The translations under genes and the position numbers were made by a program. A DNA stretch of 64,000 bases from Archivesica marissinica (taxonomy: Eukaryota > Mollusca > Bivalvia > Venerida > Vesicomyidae), in assembly GCA_014843695.1 (NCBI GenBank), contig CM026398.1:19003543-19067542 (forward strand), in the 5' to 3' direction. Shown piece after piece: positions 37,801 to 45,104 of this stretch. A model generated the notes under the pieces. It worked only from the letters and a program-made list of their open reading frames with translations. It was not told the DNA's origin and ran no database searches. The first letter of the stretch is position 1. Each line of letters starts with the position of its first letter.

Positions 37801-40790
37801 NNNNNNNNNNNNNNNNNNNNNNNNNNNNNNNNNNNNNNNNNNNNNNNNNNNNNNNNNNNNNNNNNNNNNNNNNNNNNNNNNNNNNNNNNNNNNNNNNNNN
37901 NNNNNNNNNNNNNNNNNNNNNNNNNNNNNNNNNNNNNNNNNNNNNNNNNNNNNNNNNNNNNNNNNNNNNNNNNNNNNNNNNNNNNNNNNNNNNNNNNNNN
38001 NNNNNNNNNNNNNNNNNNNNNNNNNNNNNNNNNNNNNNNNNNNNNNNNNNNNNNNNNNNNNNNNNNNNNNNNNNNNNNNNNNNNNNNNNNNNNNNNNNNN
38101 NNNNNNNNNNNNNNNNNNNNNNNNNNNNNNNNNNNNNNNNNNNNNNNNNNNNNNNNNNNNNNNNNNNNNNNNNNNNNNNNNNNNNNNNNNNNNNNNNNNN
38201 NNNNNNNNNNNNNNNNNTCAACAGGGCAGTACATATTGGTCAATCAACAGGGCAGTACATATTGGTCAACAGGGCAGTACATATTGGTCAATCAACAGGG
38301 CAGTACATATTGGTCAACATGGCAGTACATATTGGTCAACATGGCAGTACATATTGGTCAACAGGGCAGTACATATTGGTCAATCAACATGGCAGTACAT
38401 ATTGGTCAACATGGCAGTACATATTGGTCAATCAACATGGCAGTACATATTGGTCAACATGGCAGTACATATTGGTCAATCAACAGGGCAGTACATATTG
38501 GTCAACATGGCAGTACATATTGGTCAATCAACAGGGCAGTACATATTGGTCAACAGGGCAGTACATATTGGTCAATCAACAGGGCAGTACATATTGGTCA
38601 ACAGGGCAGTACATATTGGTCAATCAACAGGGCAGTACATATTGGTCAATCAACAGGTCAGTACATATTGGTCAACATGGCAGTACATATTGGTCAACAT
38701 GGCAGTACATATTGGTCAATCAACAGGGCAGTACATATTGGTCAACCAACAGGGCAGTACATATTGGTCAATCAACAGGGCAGTACATATTGGTCAATCA
38801 ACAGGGCAGTACATATTGGTCAACAACATGGCAGTACATATTGGTCAACATGGCAGTACATATTCAACATGGCAGTACATATTGGTCAACATGGCAGTAC
38901 ATATTGGTCAATCAACAGGGCAGTACATATTGGTCAATCAACAGGGCAGTACATATTGGTCAACATGGCAGTACATATTGGTCAATCAACAGGGCAGTAC
39001 ATATTGGTCAATCAACAGGGCAGTACATATTGGTCAATCAACAGGGCAGTACATATTGGTCAATCAACAGGGCAGTACATATTGGTCAATCACATGGCAG
39101 TACATATTGGTCAATCAACAGGGCAGTACATATTGGTCAATCAACAGGGCAGTACATATTGGTCAATCAACATGGCAGTACATATTGGTCAATCAACAGG
39201 GCAGTACATATTGGTCAATCAACAGGGCAGTACATATTGGTCAATCAACATGGCAGTACATATTGGTCAATCAGGGGTACATATTGGTCAATCAACAGGG
39301 CAGTACATATTGGTCAAACATGGCAGTACATATTGGTCAATCAACAGGGCAGTACATATTGGTCAATCAACAGGGCAGTACATATTGGTCAATCAACAGG
39401 GCAGTACATATTGGTCAATCAACAGGGCAGTACATATTGGTCAACAGGGCAGTACATATTGGTCAATCAACAGGGCAGTACATATTGGTCAACAGGGCAG
39501 TACATATGGTGGGTTTTGGTCAACAGGGCAGTACATATTGGTCAATCAACAGGGCAGTACATATTGGTCAACATGGCAGTACATATTGGTCAATCAACAT
39601 GGCAGTACATATTGGTCAAGGGTTTTGGTCAACATGGCAGTACATATTGGTCAATCAGGGCAGTACATATTGGTCAATCAACAGGGCAGTACATATTGGT
39701 CAATGGGTTTTGGTTGGGTACATATTGGTCAACAGGGCAGTACATATTGGTCAATCAACAGGGCAGTACATATTGGTCAACAGGGCAGTACATATTGGTC
39801 AATCAACATGGCAGTACATATTGGTCAACATGGCAGTACATATTGGTCAACATGGCAGTACATATTGGTCAATCAACATGGCAGTACATATTGGTCAACA
39901 TGGCAGTACATATTGGTCAACAGGGCAGTACATATTGGTCAATCAACAGGGCAGTACATATTGGTCAACAGGGCAGTACATATTGGTCAACATGGCAGTA
40001 CATATTGGTCAACAGGGCAGTACATATTGGTCAACAGGGCAGTACATATTGGTCAACATGGCAGTACATATTGGTCAACATGGCAGTACATATTGGTCAA
40101 CATGGCAGTACATATTGGTCAACATGGCAGTACATATTGGTCAACAGGGCAGTACATATTGGTCAACAGGGCAGACAAGTTTATACAAGTCAGCCTGCCA
40201 GAGGGCACTTTCTTGAGACTTATATATAAAAAAATGTTTAAAAAGAAATTGTTTTTAATAAAAGCAAACGGGCGTGGCAAAAGTACAAAAGTGTGTGGCT
40301 AAAAAGGGGCAGGGCGGGCGCCCTGTCATTCAACTCATGAAATAACATATGGCTATGTTTTTCATCATTTTAGATATTTGGTCAATCCTTCTAGCGTAGA
40401 ATGAATTCTTTTGTGCAAATGATTCGAAGTCAAATGTACATAACCACTCGGCAATGGAGCCCACCACCCCACCGCCATAAAATCAACCCCGTTTCTAGAT
40501 TCTTGTATGTTCACATTTATTTATAGACGCGATCACAAACCTGCATATTATATGCCCTCCTGTTTGAAGGTTGTACAATGACTTTTACTCCTTTTCTCAC
40601 TAACTTTCCCACATGTACGGGTGCAAGGGGCGCTCTTCTCTCCCACACATTGACGGTCTCTCTGCGTATTGCTATGGTAGGTTGATTCATGGTGGTCAAA
40701 CATCTCACACACTGGTTGCCATAGATACCTGCCGAACTGTTTGCATGACGCCATAGTAGATGAGAGTTCTGCCTCCACATTTTGAACAAA
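10526..40790 (-). CDS. AASS: AASS gene, 5' half (7 coding exons; 3' part beyond left edge)
   Basis: This is a minus-strand gene for alpha-aminoadipic semialdehyde synthase, the bifunctional mitochondrial enzyme that joins lysine to 2-oxoglutarate (LKR) and then oxidises saccharopine (SDH). Seven exons join in frame through GT-AG introns: 40541-40780, 26378-26554, 19166-19318, 16588-16734, 14042-14120, 12975-13102 and 10526-10800. Together they encode about 399 residues. Recognisable blocks in order are WERRAPLAP near residue 48, [67 protein letters not shown] and [14 protein letters not shown]. All are typical of the LKR half of animal AASS. The family is about 920 residues long, so the rest of the linker and all of SDH are missing because the window ends. 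I found no further AASS exon between 1 and 10525. Introns 1 and 2 are dominated by satellites. Confidence 0.95.
10917..11085. mobile_element. Palindrome-rich MITE (MITE-2) copy, incomplete ends
   Basis: Contains two hairpins of the type acatagatccagatcagc / tgatcaggatctatgtt and gctattc / gaatagc. It is similar to 48850-49085 but lacks clear TTAA ends. Confidence 0.6.
11095..11384 (-). mobile_element. tRNA-derived SINE family A, copy 1
   Basis: Reverse copy. The tRNA head (gtagcccagtggtaacacgc, anticodon-loop ctggtaa, B box ggttcgatcccc) is at the right end. The tail gaggcgtcgttcatatgggc and cggtagcgacgataaataaa is at the left. Six copies lie in this window. Confidence 0.9.
11574..11795 (+). 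mobile_element. tRNA-derived SINE family B, copy 1 (full length)
   Basis: The head gtcgtgatagcgcagtggat has an anticodon stem-loop ttcgc-ttcaggt-gcgaa (CAG) and B box ggagttcaagcccc. The body carries gcccttaggcaaggcattta and ggtctcgagagtgattaata, and the tail is ctaaaataaatttgt. Confidence 0.9.
11808..12822. repeat. Minisatellite, 49-56-bp units, similar to AASS exon 6 3' end
   Basis: About 20 copies. The left part has 56-bp units (ggaattactgtatgtctaaa, tatggaggcatacctggtac) and the right part shorter 49-bp units. The unit at 12487-12523 matches AASS exon 6 plus-strand bases 12978-13014 at about 33 of 37 positions. In the gene's sense strand many units still read EHP(E/D)(K/R)YASIFS. About 150 bp separates the array from the exon. 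Confidence 0.95.
12975..13102 (-). CDS. AASS: AASS coding exon 6
   Basis: This 128-bp exon completes a split Ser and adds 42 codons, from [20 protein letters not shown] to [12 protein letters not shown]. The acceptor is gttacag and the donor a strong AAA|gtaagtac. It belongs to the C-terminal part of the LKR domain. The last ~40 bp of this exon ([13 protein letters not shown]) is strikingly similar to the monomer of the minisatellite at 11808-12822 in the intron that follows. Confidence 0.94.
13115..14030. other. AASS intron 5, no recognised feature
   Basis: AT-rich intronic DNA. Short ORFs here have no recognisable family and contain ordinary base composition only. Confidence 0.5.
14042..14120 (-). 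CDS. AASS: AASS coding exon 5
   Basis: This is a 79-bp exon of 26 codons plus one base (phase 1) encoding [20 protein letters not shown] and then KVAKKG. The acceptor is ttatcag and the donor is GGAT|gtaagtac. The split Ser codon is completed by CC at the start of exon 6. The ELPHEFIEP block is conserved in animal LKR. Confidence 0.93.
14125..15655. other. AASS intron 4, mostly unassigned
   Basis: AT-rich sequence containing a poly-C/CA microsatellite (about 14379-14405). At 15540-15655 there is a fragment resembling MITE-6 (cattttaaccctattttgat, taccatttaagg). No gene is supported. Confidence 0.5.
15657..15845 (-). mobile_element. tRNA-derived SINE family C, copy 1
   Basis: Reverse orientation. 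Starts atgcatgttccattaatgtc, contains tttcctgggcaggcttagcc and the tRNA B box (cgaacctgggaccg), and ends at a degraded head. Confidence 0.85.
15918..16209 (+). mobile_element. tRNA-derived SINE family A, copy 2 (full length)
   Basis: Plus-strand copy with the complete head (cggatctatagcccagtggt, anticodon loop ctggtaa, B box aggttcgatcccccg). The body has ccagaggagactctggaatg and the tail catatgggcaaccggtagcg. It lies in AASS intron 4. Confidence 0.92.
16366..16562. mobile_element. TIR element (MITE-5) beside AASS exon 4
   Basis: The left end agtctacatccgtcatgtcg and the right end cgacataac...gacataacggatgtagact are inverted repeats. The interior repeats cgacataacc/gagtttgacataac motifs. It ends about 25 bp from the exon 4 donor. 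Confidence 0.8.
16588..16734 (-). CDS. AASS: AASS coding exon 4
   Basis: The exon has 49 codons, phase 0 at both ends, from [20 protein letters not shown] to the Rossmann-like [15 protein letters not shown]. The acceptor is tttcag and the donor a strong ATG|gtaagtt. It joins exon 5 as GNVSM|GAQEVF, matching the animal family. A small TIR element ends only about 25 bp beyond the donor. Confidence 0.94.
16836..17010 (-). mobile_element. SINE-like family G, copy 3
   Basis: Starts gtagggggttaaagtcgcat and ends with a reverse tRNA head. The reverse complement reads ggcctccttggctgagtggt, then taaggtcgttgacttcaaat. Confidence 0.7.
17160..17652. repeat. Minisatellite, 59/60-bp alternating dimer (119 bp)
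   Basis: About eight units beginning tgttggaaatactgacaaat. Two monomer types alternate strictly: acactagacatgcagg...ctagaccc (59 bp) and acactggacatgcggg...ctaggaccc (60 bp). The real period is therefore 119 bp. A fragment of MITE-4 (aactaacacaggtttgact) precedes it. Confidence 0.95.
17653..19035. repeat. Minisatellite, 27-bp units (AASS intron 3)
   Basis: About 50 copies of ggggtgacgcttgcacccta followed by gttaatc, abutting the 59/60-bp array without a gap. Variants gttcgcacc, gatgctcgaacc and ctactttaatcgtg cluster from left to right. The 27-bp length (9 codons) creates in-frame repeat ORFs on both strands, which are not genes. Confidence 0.96.
19029..19126 (-). mobile_element. SINE family F, copy 2 (head only)
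   Basis: The reverse complement has the tRNA head ttagcgcagtggttagcacg and B box cgggttcgatccttgg, but the body is replaced by the 27-bp array. Confidence 0.75.
19166..19318 (-). CDS. AASS: AASS coding exon 3
   Basis: The exon has 51 codons, phase 0 at both ends, starting [12 protein letters not shown] and ending LGHHTPFM before a gtaaaa donor. The acceptor is cttgtag. The stretch [20 protein letters not shown] is a hallmark of animal LKR. It is too weakly open on its own strand to stand out as a long ORF and was found by translating the reverse complement. The 68-bp satellite in intron 2 starts only about 50 bp upstream of its acceptor. Confidence 0.93.
19372..24290. repeat. Satellite, 68-bp units (some 55 bp), derived from the left end of MITE-3
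   Basis: About 57 sequenced copies (up to ~72 if the 1-kb gap is filled) of a 68-bp unit beginning ttaaccctttccctcataga and containing acgccattaccaatacgaca. A 55-bp form lacks the tgtgcttgcatc linker. The 55 bp equal the first 55 bp of the intact TIR element at 3056. An assembly gap interrupts it. It lies in AASS intron 2. Confidence 0.95.
20500..21499. other. Assembly gap (1000 N)
   Basis: Exactly 1000 N inside the 68-bp satellite. The round length suggests a placeholder. Translated ORFs through it are meaningless. Confidence 0.98.
24291..24396. mobile_element. Interior of an expanded MITE-3 copy
   Basis: Carries the interior seen in the intact copy (aaggccagaatctcatgtag, then tctatggaggtgggatagat). 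It is flanked by the left-end array and the right-end array. Confidence 0.85.
24397..25230. repeat. Array of ~65-bp units derived from the right end of MITE-3
   Basis: About eight copies of a unit with taaatggctgttgtttgtat, ggagatataatagtatatta and cctaaatctctatgaaggaaag. All of these occur once in order at the right end of the element at 3056-3295. It is interrupted by a MITE-1 insertion at 24781-25022. Confidence 0.93.
24781..25022 (+). mobile_element. TTAA-type MITE-1, copy 1 (inserted in array)
   Basis: The ends TTAACCCTTTCAACACCA and TGGTGTTGAATGGGTTAA are inverted repeats (one mismatch) that include the TTAA duplication. The interior hairpin agatccagatgagccggctc / gagccgtctcatcaggatct is characteristic. 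Confidence 0.95.
25300..25505 (-). mobile_element. SINE-like family G, copy 4
   Basis: Contains tagggtcccaccaacagcgt, ggccactctccagctagta, gtagaaccaccaaccagtg and a reverse B-box-like ggattcgaacctacag. Confidence 0.65.
25506..26375. other. AASS intron 2, unassigned
   Basis: Contains a loose, low-copy repetition of cctggggaccagcccgagat between about 25700 and 25910. No gene is supported. Confidence 0.5.
26378..26554 (-). CDS. AASS: AASS coding exon 2
   Basis: The exon has 59 codons, phase 0 at both ends, beginning [12 protein letters not shown] after an attcag acceptor and ending DAILEK. It contains the conserved block [13 protein letters not shown] and belongs to the N-terminal LKR domain. 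It joins exon 1 (RRAYNMQ|EYIERG) and exon 3 ([16 protein letters not shown]) exactly where the animal protein is continuous. The donor is AAG|gttttg, a weak 5' splice site. No better GT nearby preserves the reading, so I keep it. Confidence 0.92.
26600..27055. other. AASS intron 1, unassigned part
   Basis: Non-repetitive AT-rich sequence before the giant satellite. Around 26760-26830 the bases aaggcaaacgggtcgggcca vaguely resemble aaagcaaacgggcgtggcaa at 40260-40280 on the other side of the array. Both may be parts of one element split by the satellite. Confidence 0.4.
27058..40174. repeat. Giant satellite in AASS intron 1: mixed 22- and 26-bp units
   Basis: About 13.1 kb and on the order of 500 units. 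The 22-bp unit is ggtcaacagggcagtacata plus tt. The 26-bp form has an extra TCAA (ggtcaatcaacagggcagta...). Both also occur with atgg in place of aggg. Neither strand sense of the plus unit contains a stop in any frame, so all three plus frames stay open for 13 kb (22 bp x 3 = 22 codons). This is a repeat property, not a gene. Larger patterns of 22/26 and R/M types recur, indicating higher-order duplication. It is interrupted by a 1-kb gap. Confidence 0.98.
37218..38217. other. Assembly gap (1000 N)
   Basis: Exactly 1000 N within the giant satellite. The true array length is unknown. Confidence 0.98.
40385..40480 (-). mobile_element. SINE-like family G, copy 5 (head fragment)
   Basis: The bases gattcgaagtcaaatgtaca and taaccactcggcaatggagc correspond to the reverse tRNA head end of copy 3. 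Confidence 0.5.
40541..40780 (-). CDS. AASS: AASS coding exon 1 (N-terminus, mitochondrial presequence)
   Basis: The exon encodes 80 residues from an ATG at 40780-40778. The first 40 residues are rich in Arg, His, Ser and Asn and have no acidic residue. That fits a mitochondrial targeting presequence, as expected for this matrix enzyme. The mature start follows ([19 protein letters not shown]), matching the AlaDH/PNT-like N-terminal domain of LKR. A good acceptor (tttcag) ends at 40791, so the exon carries 10 bp of 5' UTR (40781-40790) and at least one upstream non-coding exon is implied but not located. A start on the upstream TTG is not needed. The donor is CAG|gtttgtg, with an unusual T at +3. 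The exon ends in phase 0 after residues NMQ. Downstream lies the 14-kb intron 1 with the large satellite. Confidence 0.92.
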
Positions 40791-40794
40791 CTGA

Positions 40795-41240
40795 AACACG
40801 AAGCAGTATATAATGAAAGACAACGGCCAATTACTGTAGTAAACTAGTTGAGTAGGAAGATAGGTTGCCCATGCACCAGAAAGATGTATTTTTCTAACTT
40901 ACATTTTTGGAATCCTCAAGGTCTCTAGAAAATGAATTTTAATGTTTGCAACATGGCAGCCATATTGGTGGCTATATTGGATTTCCACCAAAAATTGATA
41001 ATTGGCATAACTTTTGTTCTAGACATGGCAGACATAAATGAAGCCATTTCTTGTGTGTACGTTGTGCGTTAGGAAGTGATTGTAAGGTTATTTGTATGAT
41101 TAAATGAGTCCATGTCACTTCCATGGCCTCCGCCAGCTGATGATCTTGATGTACAATCATCGGATAAACCCCTTCCACCTGACCTCGTGCAGTTCTTTAA
41201 TTTCATAATATCCATGGAGATAGAGTGAGAAGACTAGACA
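40795..41240. other. Upstream region or 5' UTR intron of AASS
   Basis: Unique sequence directly 5' of AASS coding exon 1. No promoter element can be assigned. It contains caacatggcagccatattgg, which resembles the giant-satellite monomer. Confidence 0.45.
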
Positions 41241-41242
41241 TG

Positions 41243-42555
41243 TTCTCGATAGGCCAGGTGTCACATATCTCCCTCCCACCATGCTCTCGATAGGCCAGGT
41301 ATCATATATCTCCCACCGTGCTCTCGATAGGCCAGGTATCACATATCTCCCACCATGCTCTCAATTGGCCAGGTATCACATATCTCCCTCCCACCATGCT
41401 CTCGATAGGCCAGGTATCACATATCTCCCACCCACCATGCTCTCGATAGGCCAGGTATCATATATCTCCCACCGTGCTCTCGATAGGCCAGGTATCACAT
41501 ATCTCCCACTGTGCTCTCGATAGGCCAGGTATCACATATATCCCTCCCACCATGCTCTCGATAGGCCAGGTATCATATATCTCCCACCGTGCTCTCGATA
41601 GGCCAGGTATCACATATCTCCCTCCCACCATGCTCTCGATAGGCCAGGTATCATATATCTCCCACCGTGCTCTCGATAGGCCAGGTATCATATATCTCCC
41701 ACCGTGCTCTCGATAGGCCAGGTATCATATATCTCCCACCATGCTCTCGATAGGCCAAACATCACATATCTCCCACTGTGCTCTCGATAGGCCAGGTATC
41801 ACATATCTCCCATCGTGCTCTCGATAGGCCAGGTATCACATATCTCCCATCGTGCTCTCGATAGGCCAGGTATCACATATCTCCCACCATGATCTCCATA
41901 GGCCAGGTATCACACATCTCCCACCATGATCTCGATAGGCCAGGTATCACATATCTCCCACCATGATCTCAATAGGCCAAACATCACATATCTCCCACCT
42001 GGTCGCGATAGGCCAGGTATCACATATCTTCCACCATGCTTTCGATAGGCCAAGTATCACATATCTCCCACCATGCTCTCGATAGGCCAGGTATCACATA
42101 TCTTCCACCATGCTCTCAATAGGCCAGGTATCACATATCTTCCACCATGCTCTCAATAGGCCAGGTATCACATATCTCCCACTGTGCTCTCGATAGGCCA
42201 GGTATCACATAACTCCCACCATGATCTTGATAGGCCAGGTATCACATAACTCCCACCATGATCTTGATAGGCCAGATATCACATATCTCCCACCTGGTCT
42301 CGATAGGCCAGGTATCACATATCTCCCACCTGCTCTCAATAGGCCAGATATCACATATCTCCCACCTGGTCTCGATAGGCCAGGTATCACATATTTCCCA
42401 CTGTGCTCTTGGTAGGCCAGGTATCACATATCTCCCACCATGATCTTGATAGGCCAAACATCACATATCTCCCACCTGGTCTCGATAGGCCAGGTATCAC
42501 ATATCTCCCACTGTGCTCTCGGTAGGCCATTTATCACATATCTCCCACCATGATC
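41243..42555. repeat. Minisatellite, 37-40-bp units, 5' of AASS
   Basis: About 35 copies of gctctcgataggccaggtat followed by cacatatctcccaccat. Units with an extra CCC, and tggtctcgata variants, cluster to the right. It lies 0.45-1.8 kb upstream of the AASS start, in the promoter or 5' UTR intron. Confidence 0.96.
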
Positions 42556-42755
42556 TCGTTAGTTGTTTACGGAGTTTGGAGAATTGAGTACTGGTTCTTA
42601 CCCAGGAAATGCGGGTGCCCTACTCTCCGCCACAATAGACTGACCTGCCAGTAACACTCGTACGAGGAGTTGGCATCTATTCTGAGATAGATTTACCAGT
42701 ATCGTCTTCTGAAAGCATGTGCCATTTTTAATAAATACACAAATATGTGTATGTA

Positions 42756-42950
42756 TATATATGTTCCATTAATGTCAAACTCATTGTGGGGACCTAGACA
42801 TGTTTTCCTGGGCAGGTTTAGCCAACCTAAGCGGTTAACCAGTACTAAGCAATGTTTGTGAAGTGCCTTGCTCAATGACACTACATACGTGGCCTAATCG
42901 AGTATCAAACCCAGAGGATTCAAATACGACACTCTAACACTGGACGCAAC
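42756..42950 (-). mobile_element. SINE family C, copy 2
   Basis: Reverse copy starting atgttccattaatgtcaaac, with tttcctgggcaggtttagcc and a degraded head at tggacgcaac. Confidence 0.85.
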
Positions 42951-43119
42951 TCGTGTAAAATATCGCGAAATAAACATTGACCAGTCCATCATCTACTGGG
43001 TCTTAATTGCTTTTTTACAATATATATGTGAAATGATCAATTAGTGTCTGCTATAAGGTATATCACTTGTTATTTGAAGGATCCACGTTTCGAAATGTGT
43101 TCGTGCTCGACTTTTCTAT

Positions 43120-43332
43120 GTATGTTGTATGTTCCTTTAATGTCAAACCCCTCGCGGGGACTTAGACATGTTTTCCTGGGCAGGCTTAGCCGACCTAAGC
43201 GATTAACCAGTACTAAGCAATGTGTGTGAGGTGCCTTGCTCAATGACACTACATACGTGGCCTGAACGAGTATCGAACCCGGGACCGTTCGATTCCAAAT
43301 CCGACGATCTACCACTAGACCACGGACGCCAC
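43120..43332 (-). mobile_element. SINE family C, copy 3 (best preserved)
   Basis: The reverse complement begins tggcgtccgtggtctagtgg, with B box cccgggttcgatactcg, then the body ggctaagcctgcccagg. This copy best shows that family C is tRNA-derived. Confidence 0.9.
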
Positions 43333-43334
43333 TT

Positions 43335-43925
43335 TTCTTAAGATTTTGGGGGAGGTGTCTGCGGGGGAGTGTCTGCGGGGCGAGTTGTATTGGTGACGTT
43401 GTGCCAGTCATTCATCCACATGACCTAGATTCCAGTCTCTGAATAAAAGTGCAGACTAAGCGAGTATTTATAAAATTATTGGGAATCTTCACAATTTTAC
43501 TGTTTGAACATATCTTGGGTTTAATTTAGTATCGGTAATACCCGCTCATTATAACTATTATTCACCGTTTGTTTAGAACATGAAGTACATTATAAGTATC
43601 AATATATCATTATATGGGAGAAATATAGGCCTACCTCGATTTGTTGATTGAAAACTTTCGCCCTTGAAGAGCCGAATCACAAAACTAGAGCACTAAAACA
43701 GCCAATCAATAGTAAGGTGAATGCCCTACTTAACCAATCAAAACATCAGTTTGGAACACACCTCCATGATGTAAACACAAAATACAATAAGTTCGCGAAT
43801 ACCCACAAGATGAGCAGCATTTAAAATAATGTTTTCGGCCGATCTAATTTTAAAATGTCAATATATATTTATGATTTCTTTATTTATTCTTTTTCGGACT
43901 TTTGCATGTACTAGTGTTGAACATA
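43335..43925. other. Intergenic sequence between AASS and ATG7
   Basis: No recognised repeat or gene. AT-rich. Confidence 0.45.
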
Positions 43926-44450
43926 CGTGTCGTCCAGTGGTAGAGCGTCTGATTTGGAATGGATATGGCATTGGTTAGATAGTCGGTCACGTATGCATGC
44001 ATACTATACAGACGGATCTGTAGTCGAGTGGTAACATGCTGGACTGGTAATCCAATGATCGTAGGTTCGATCCCCCGTCTGACCCTAATCAAATTAACAG
44101 TCTTATAAATGGGAATTTAAACCGAGTTCTCGTGGCGGTGGTGAACAACGTGCACGTAAAAGTACCAGAGGAGACTCTGGAATTGGTCTCTGTCTATATC
44201 ATTGCACTACACTCCAAAAATCTAAAATTACTAATCTCTTCAGGAGGCGTCGCTCATATGGACAACTGGTAGCGATGATATATAAACGTAAAACACACAT
44301 GCATACTATAGTTTCCTTGTGTACGGCACCTGGACCAAGGCACCCATACACGTTGCTTAGTACTCGGTTAATTCCTTAGGCCGACTAAGCCTGCCAAGGA
44401 AAACATATATAGATCCCATCCAACATACAGGTAAACAACATATCTATCTA
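43926..44450 (+). mobile_element. SINE family C, copy 4, split by a nested SINE A
   Basis: The head (cgtccagtggtagagcgtct) is at 43930-43992. The rest of the element (gttgcttagtactcggttaa, ggccgactaagcctgccaag) resumes at about 44311. The interruption is SINE A at 44009-44297, flanked by the 13-bp duplication catgcatactata at 43996-44008 and 44298-44310. Confidence 0.92.
44009..44297 (+). mobile_element. SINE family A, copy 3 (nested, with TSD)
   Basis: Full-length copy with head gacggatctgtagtcgagtg and tail gcgatgatatataaacgtaa, inserted into SINE C. Confidence 0.93.
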
Positions 44451-44454
44451 TCTA

Positions 44455-44815
44455 TCTTCCTTTTATGTCGAACCCCTCTCGGGGACGTAGACATGTCCAA
44501 GGGAAAACAAACGGTTACTATTCTGTTAGCATTCATTTTGACAAAGTAAGCCATCTCAATCTTCTTAACACTCTAATCGAACATGGTGCATCTCCCAAAT
44601 TTCTCAACTGGACTCGTTATTTCGTAACTAGACGCAGCGCACCCTGACAGTTGTCCCGAATGAAGATACATCTACAAACGTCCCCTGTAACCTCCGGGGT
44701 TATCCAATAATTTGTCATTGGACCCATGCTATTTTAGTCTATTTGAACAAATACACTGTCCCTTCCCAAATCAGAGTGTGTGCTGACGACACTGCTTTCT
44801 ACCTGACTCCAACAA
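44455..44815 (+). pseudogene. Decayed non-LTR reverse transcriptase fragment
   Basis: After a short family-C-like piece (gtcgaacccctctcggggac), the translation shows FDKVSHLNLLNTLIEHG and FLNWTRYFVTRR. Then, in shifted frames, a piece near IRVCADDTAFYL. This order (FDKV.H..LL, W...FL..R, ADD) is typical of the palm of LINE-type reverse transcriptases. There is a stop after RRSAP and at least one frameshift. About 100 residues remain of an ORF normally far longer, so it is non-functional. Confidence 0.75.
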
Positions 44816-44888
44816 TAGACTAAGTATAGTCAAACCTGTCTATAAAGGCCAACCTCGGGAAAGTCAAAAAGTGGCCTTTGTTGGGTTG

Positions 44889-45102
44889 GGTGTGTGTTTT
44901 ACGGTTATTTATCGTCGCTACCGGTTGCCCATATGAGCGACGCCTCCTGAAGAGATAAGTCATTTTAGATTTTTGGAGAATAGTGCAATGATACAGACCC
45001 ATTCCAGAATCTCATCTGGTTCTTTTACATGCACAGTGTAAAGTCCCAACTGAATGTTAATTTATTATGGTCCGACGGGGGATCGAACCTGCGATCCCTG
45101 TG
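44889..45102 (-). mobile_element. SINE family A, copy 4 (head truncated)
   Basis: Reverse copy. The tail (cgtcgctaccggttgcccat) and body are present. It stops within the B box region (gatcgaacctgcgatccctg), so the tRNA 5' half is missing. Confidence 0.88.
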
Positions 45103-45104
45103 TC

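Noticed and set aside
27144..40302. Three overlapping giant ORFs (over 4,200 residues each) on the plus strand
   Set aside because: They translate a stop-free 22/26-bp satellite in three frames and cross a 1-kb N gap. They lie in an intron of AASS on the opposite strand.
40548..40823. Alternative minus-strand ORF of 91 residues over AASS exon 1
   Set aside because: Frame shadow of exon 1. Only the frame giving WERRAPLAP and PSNRRA matches the family.
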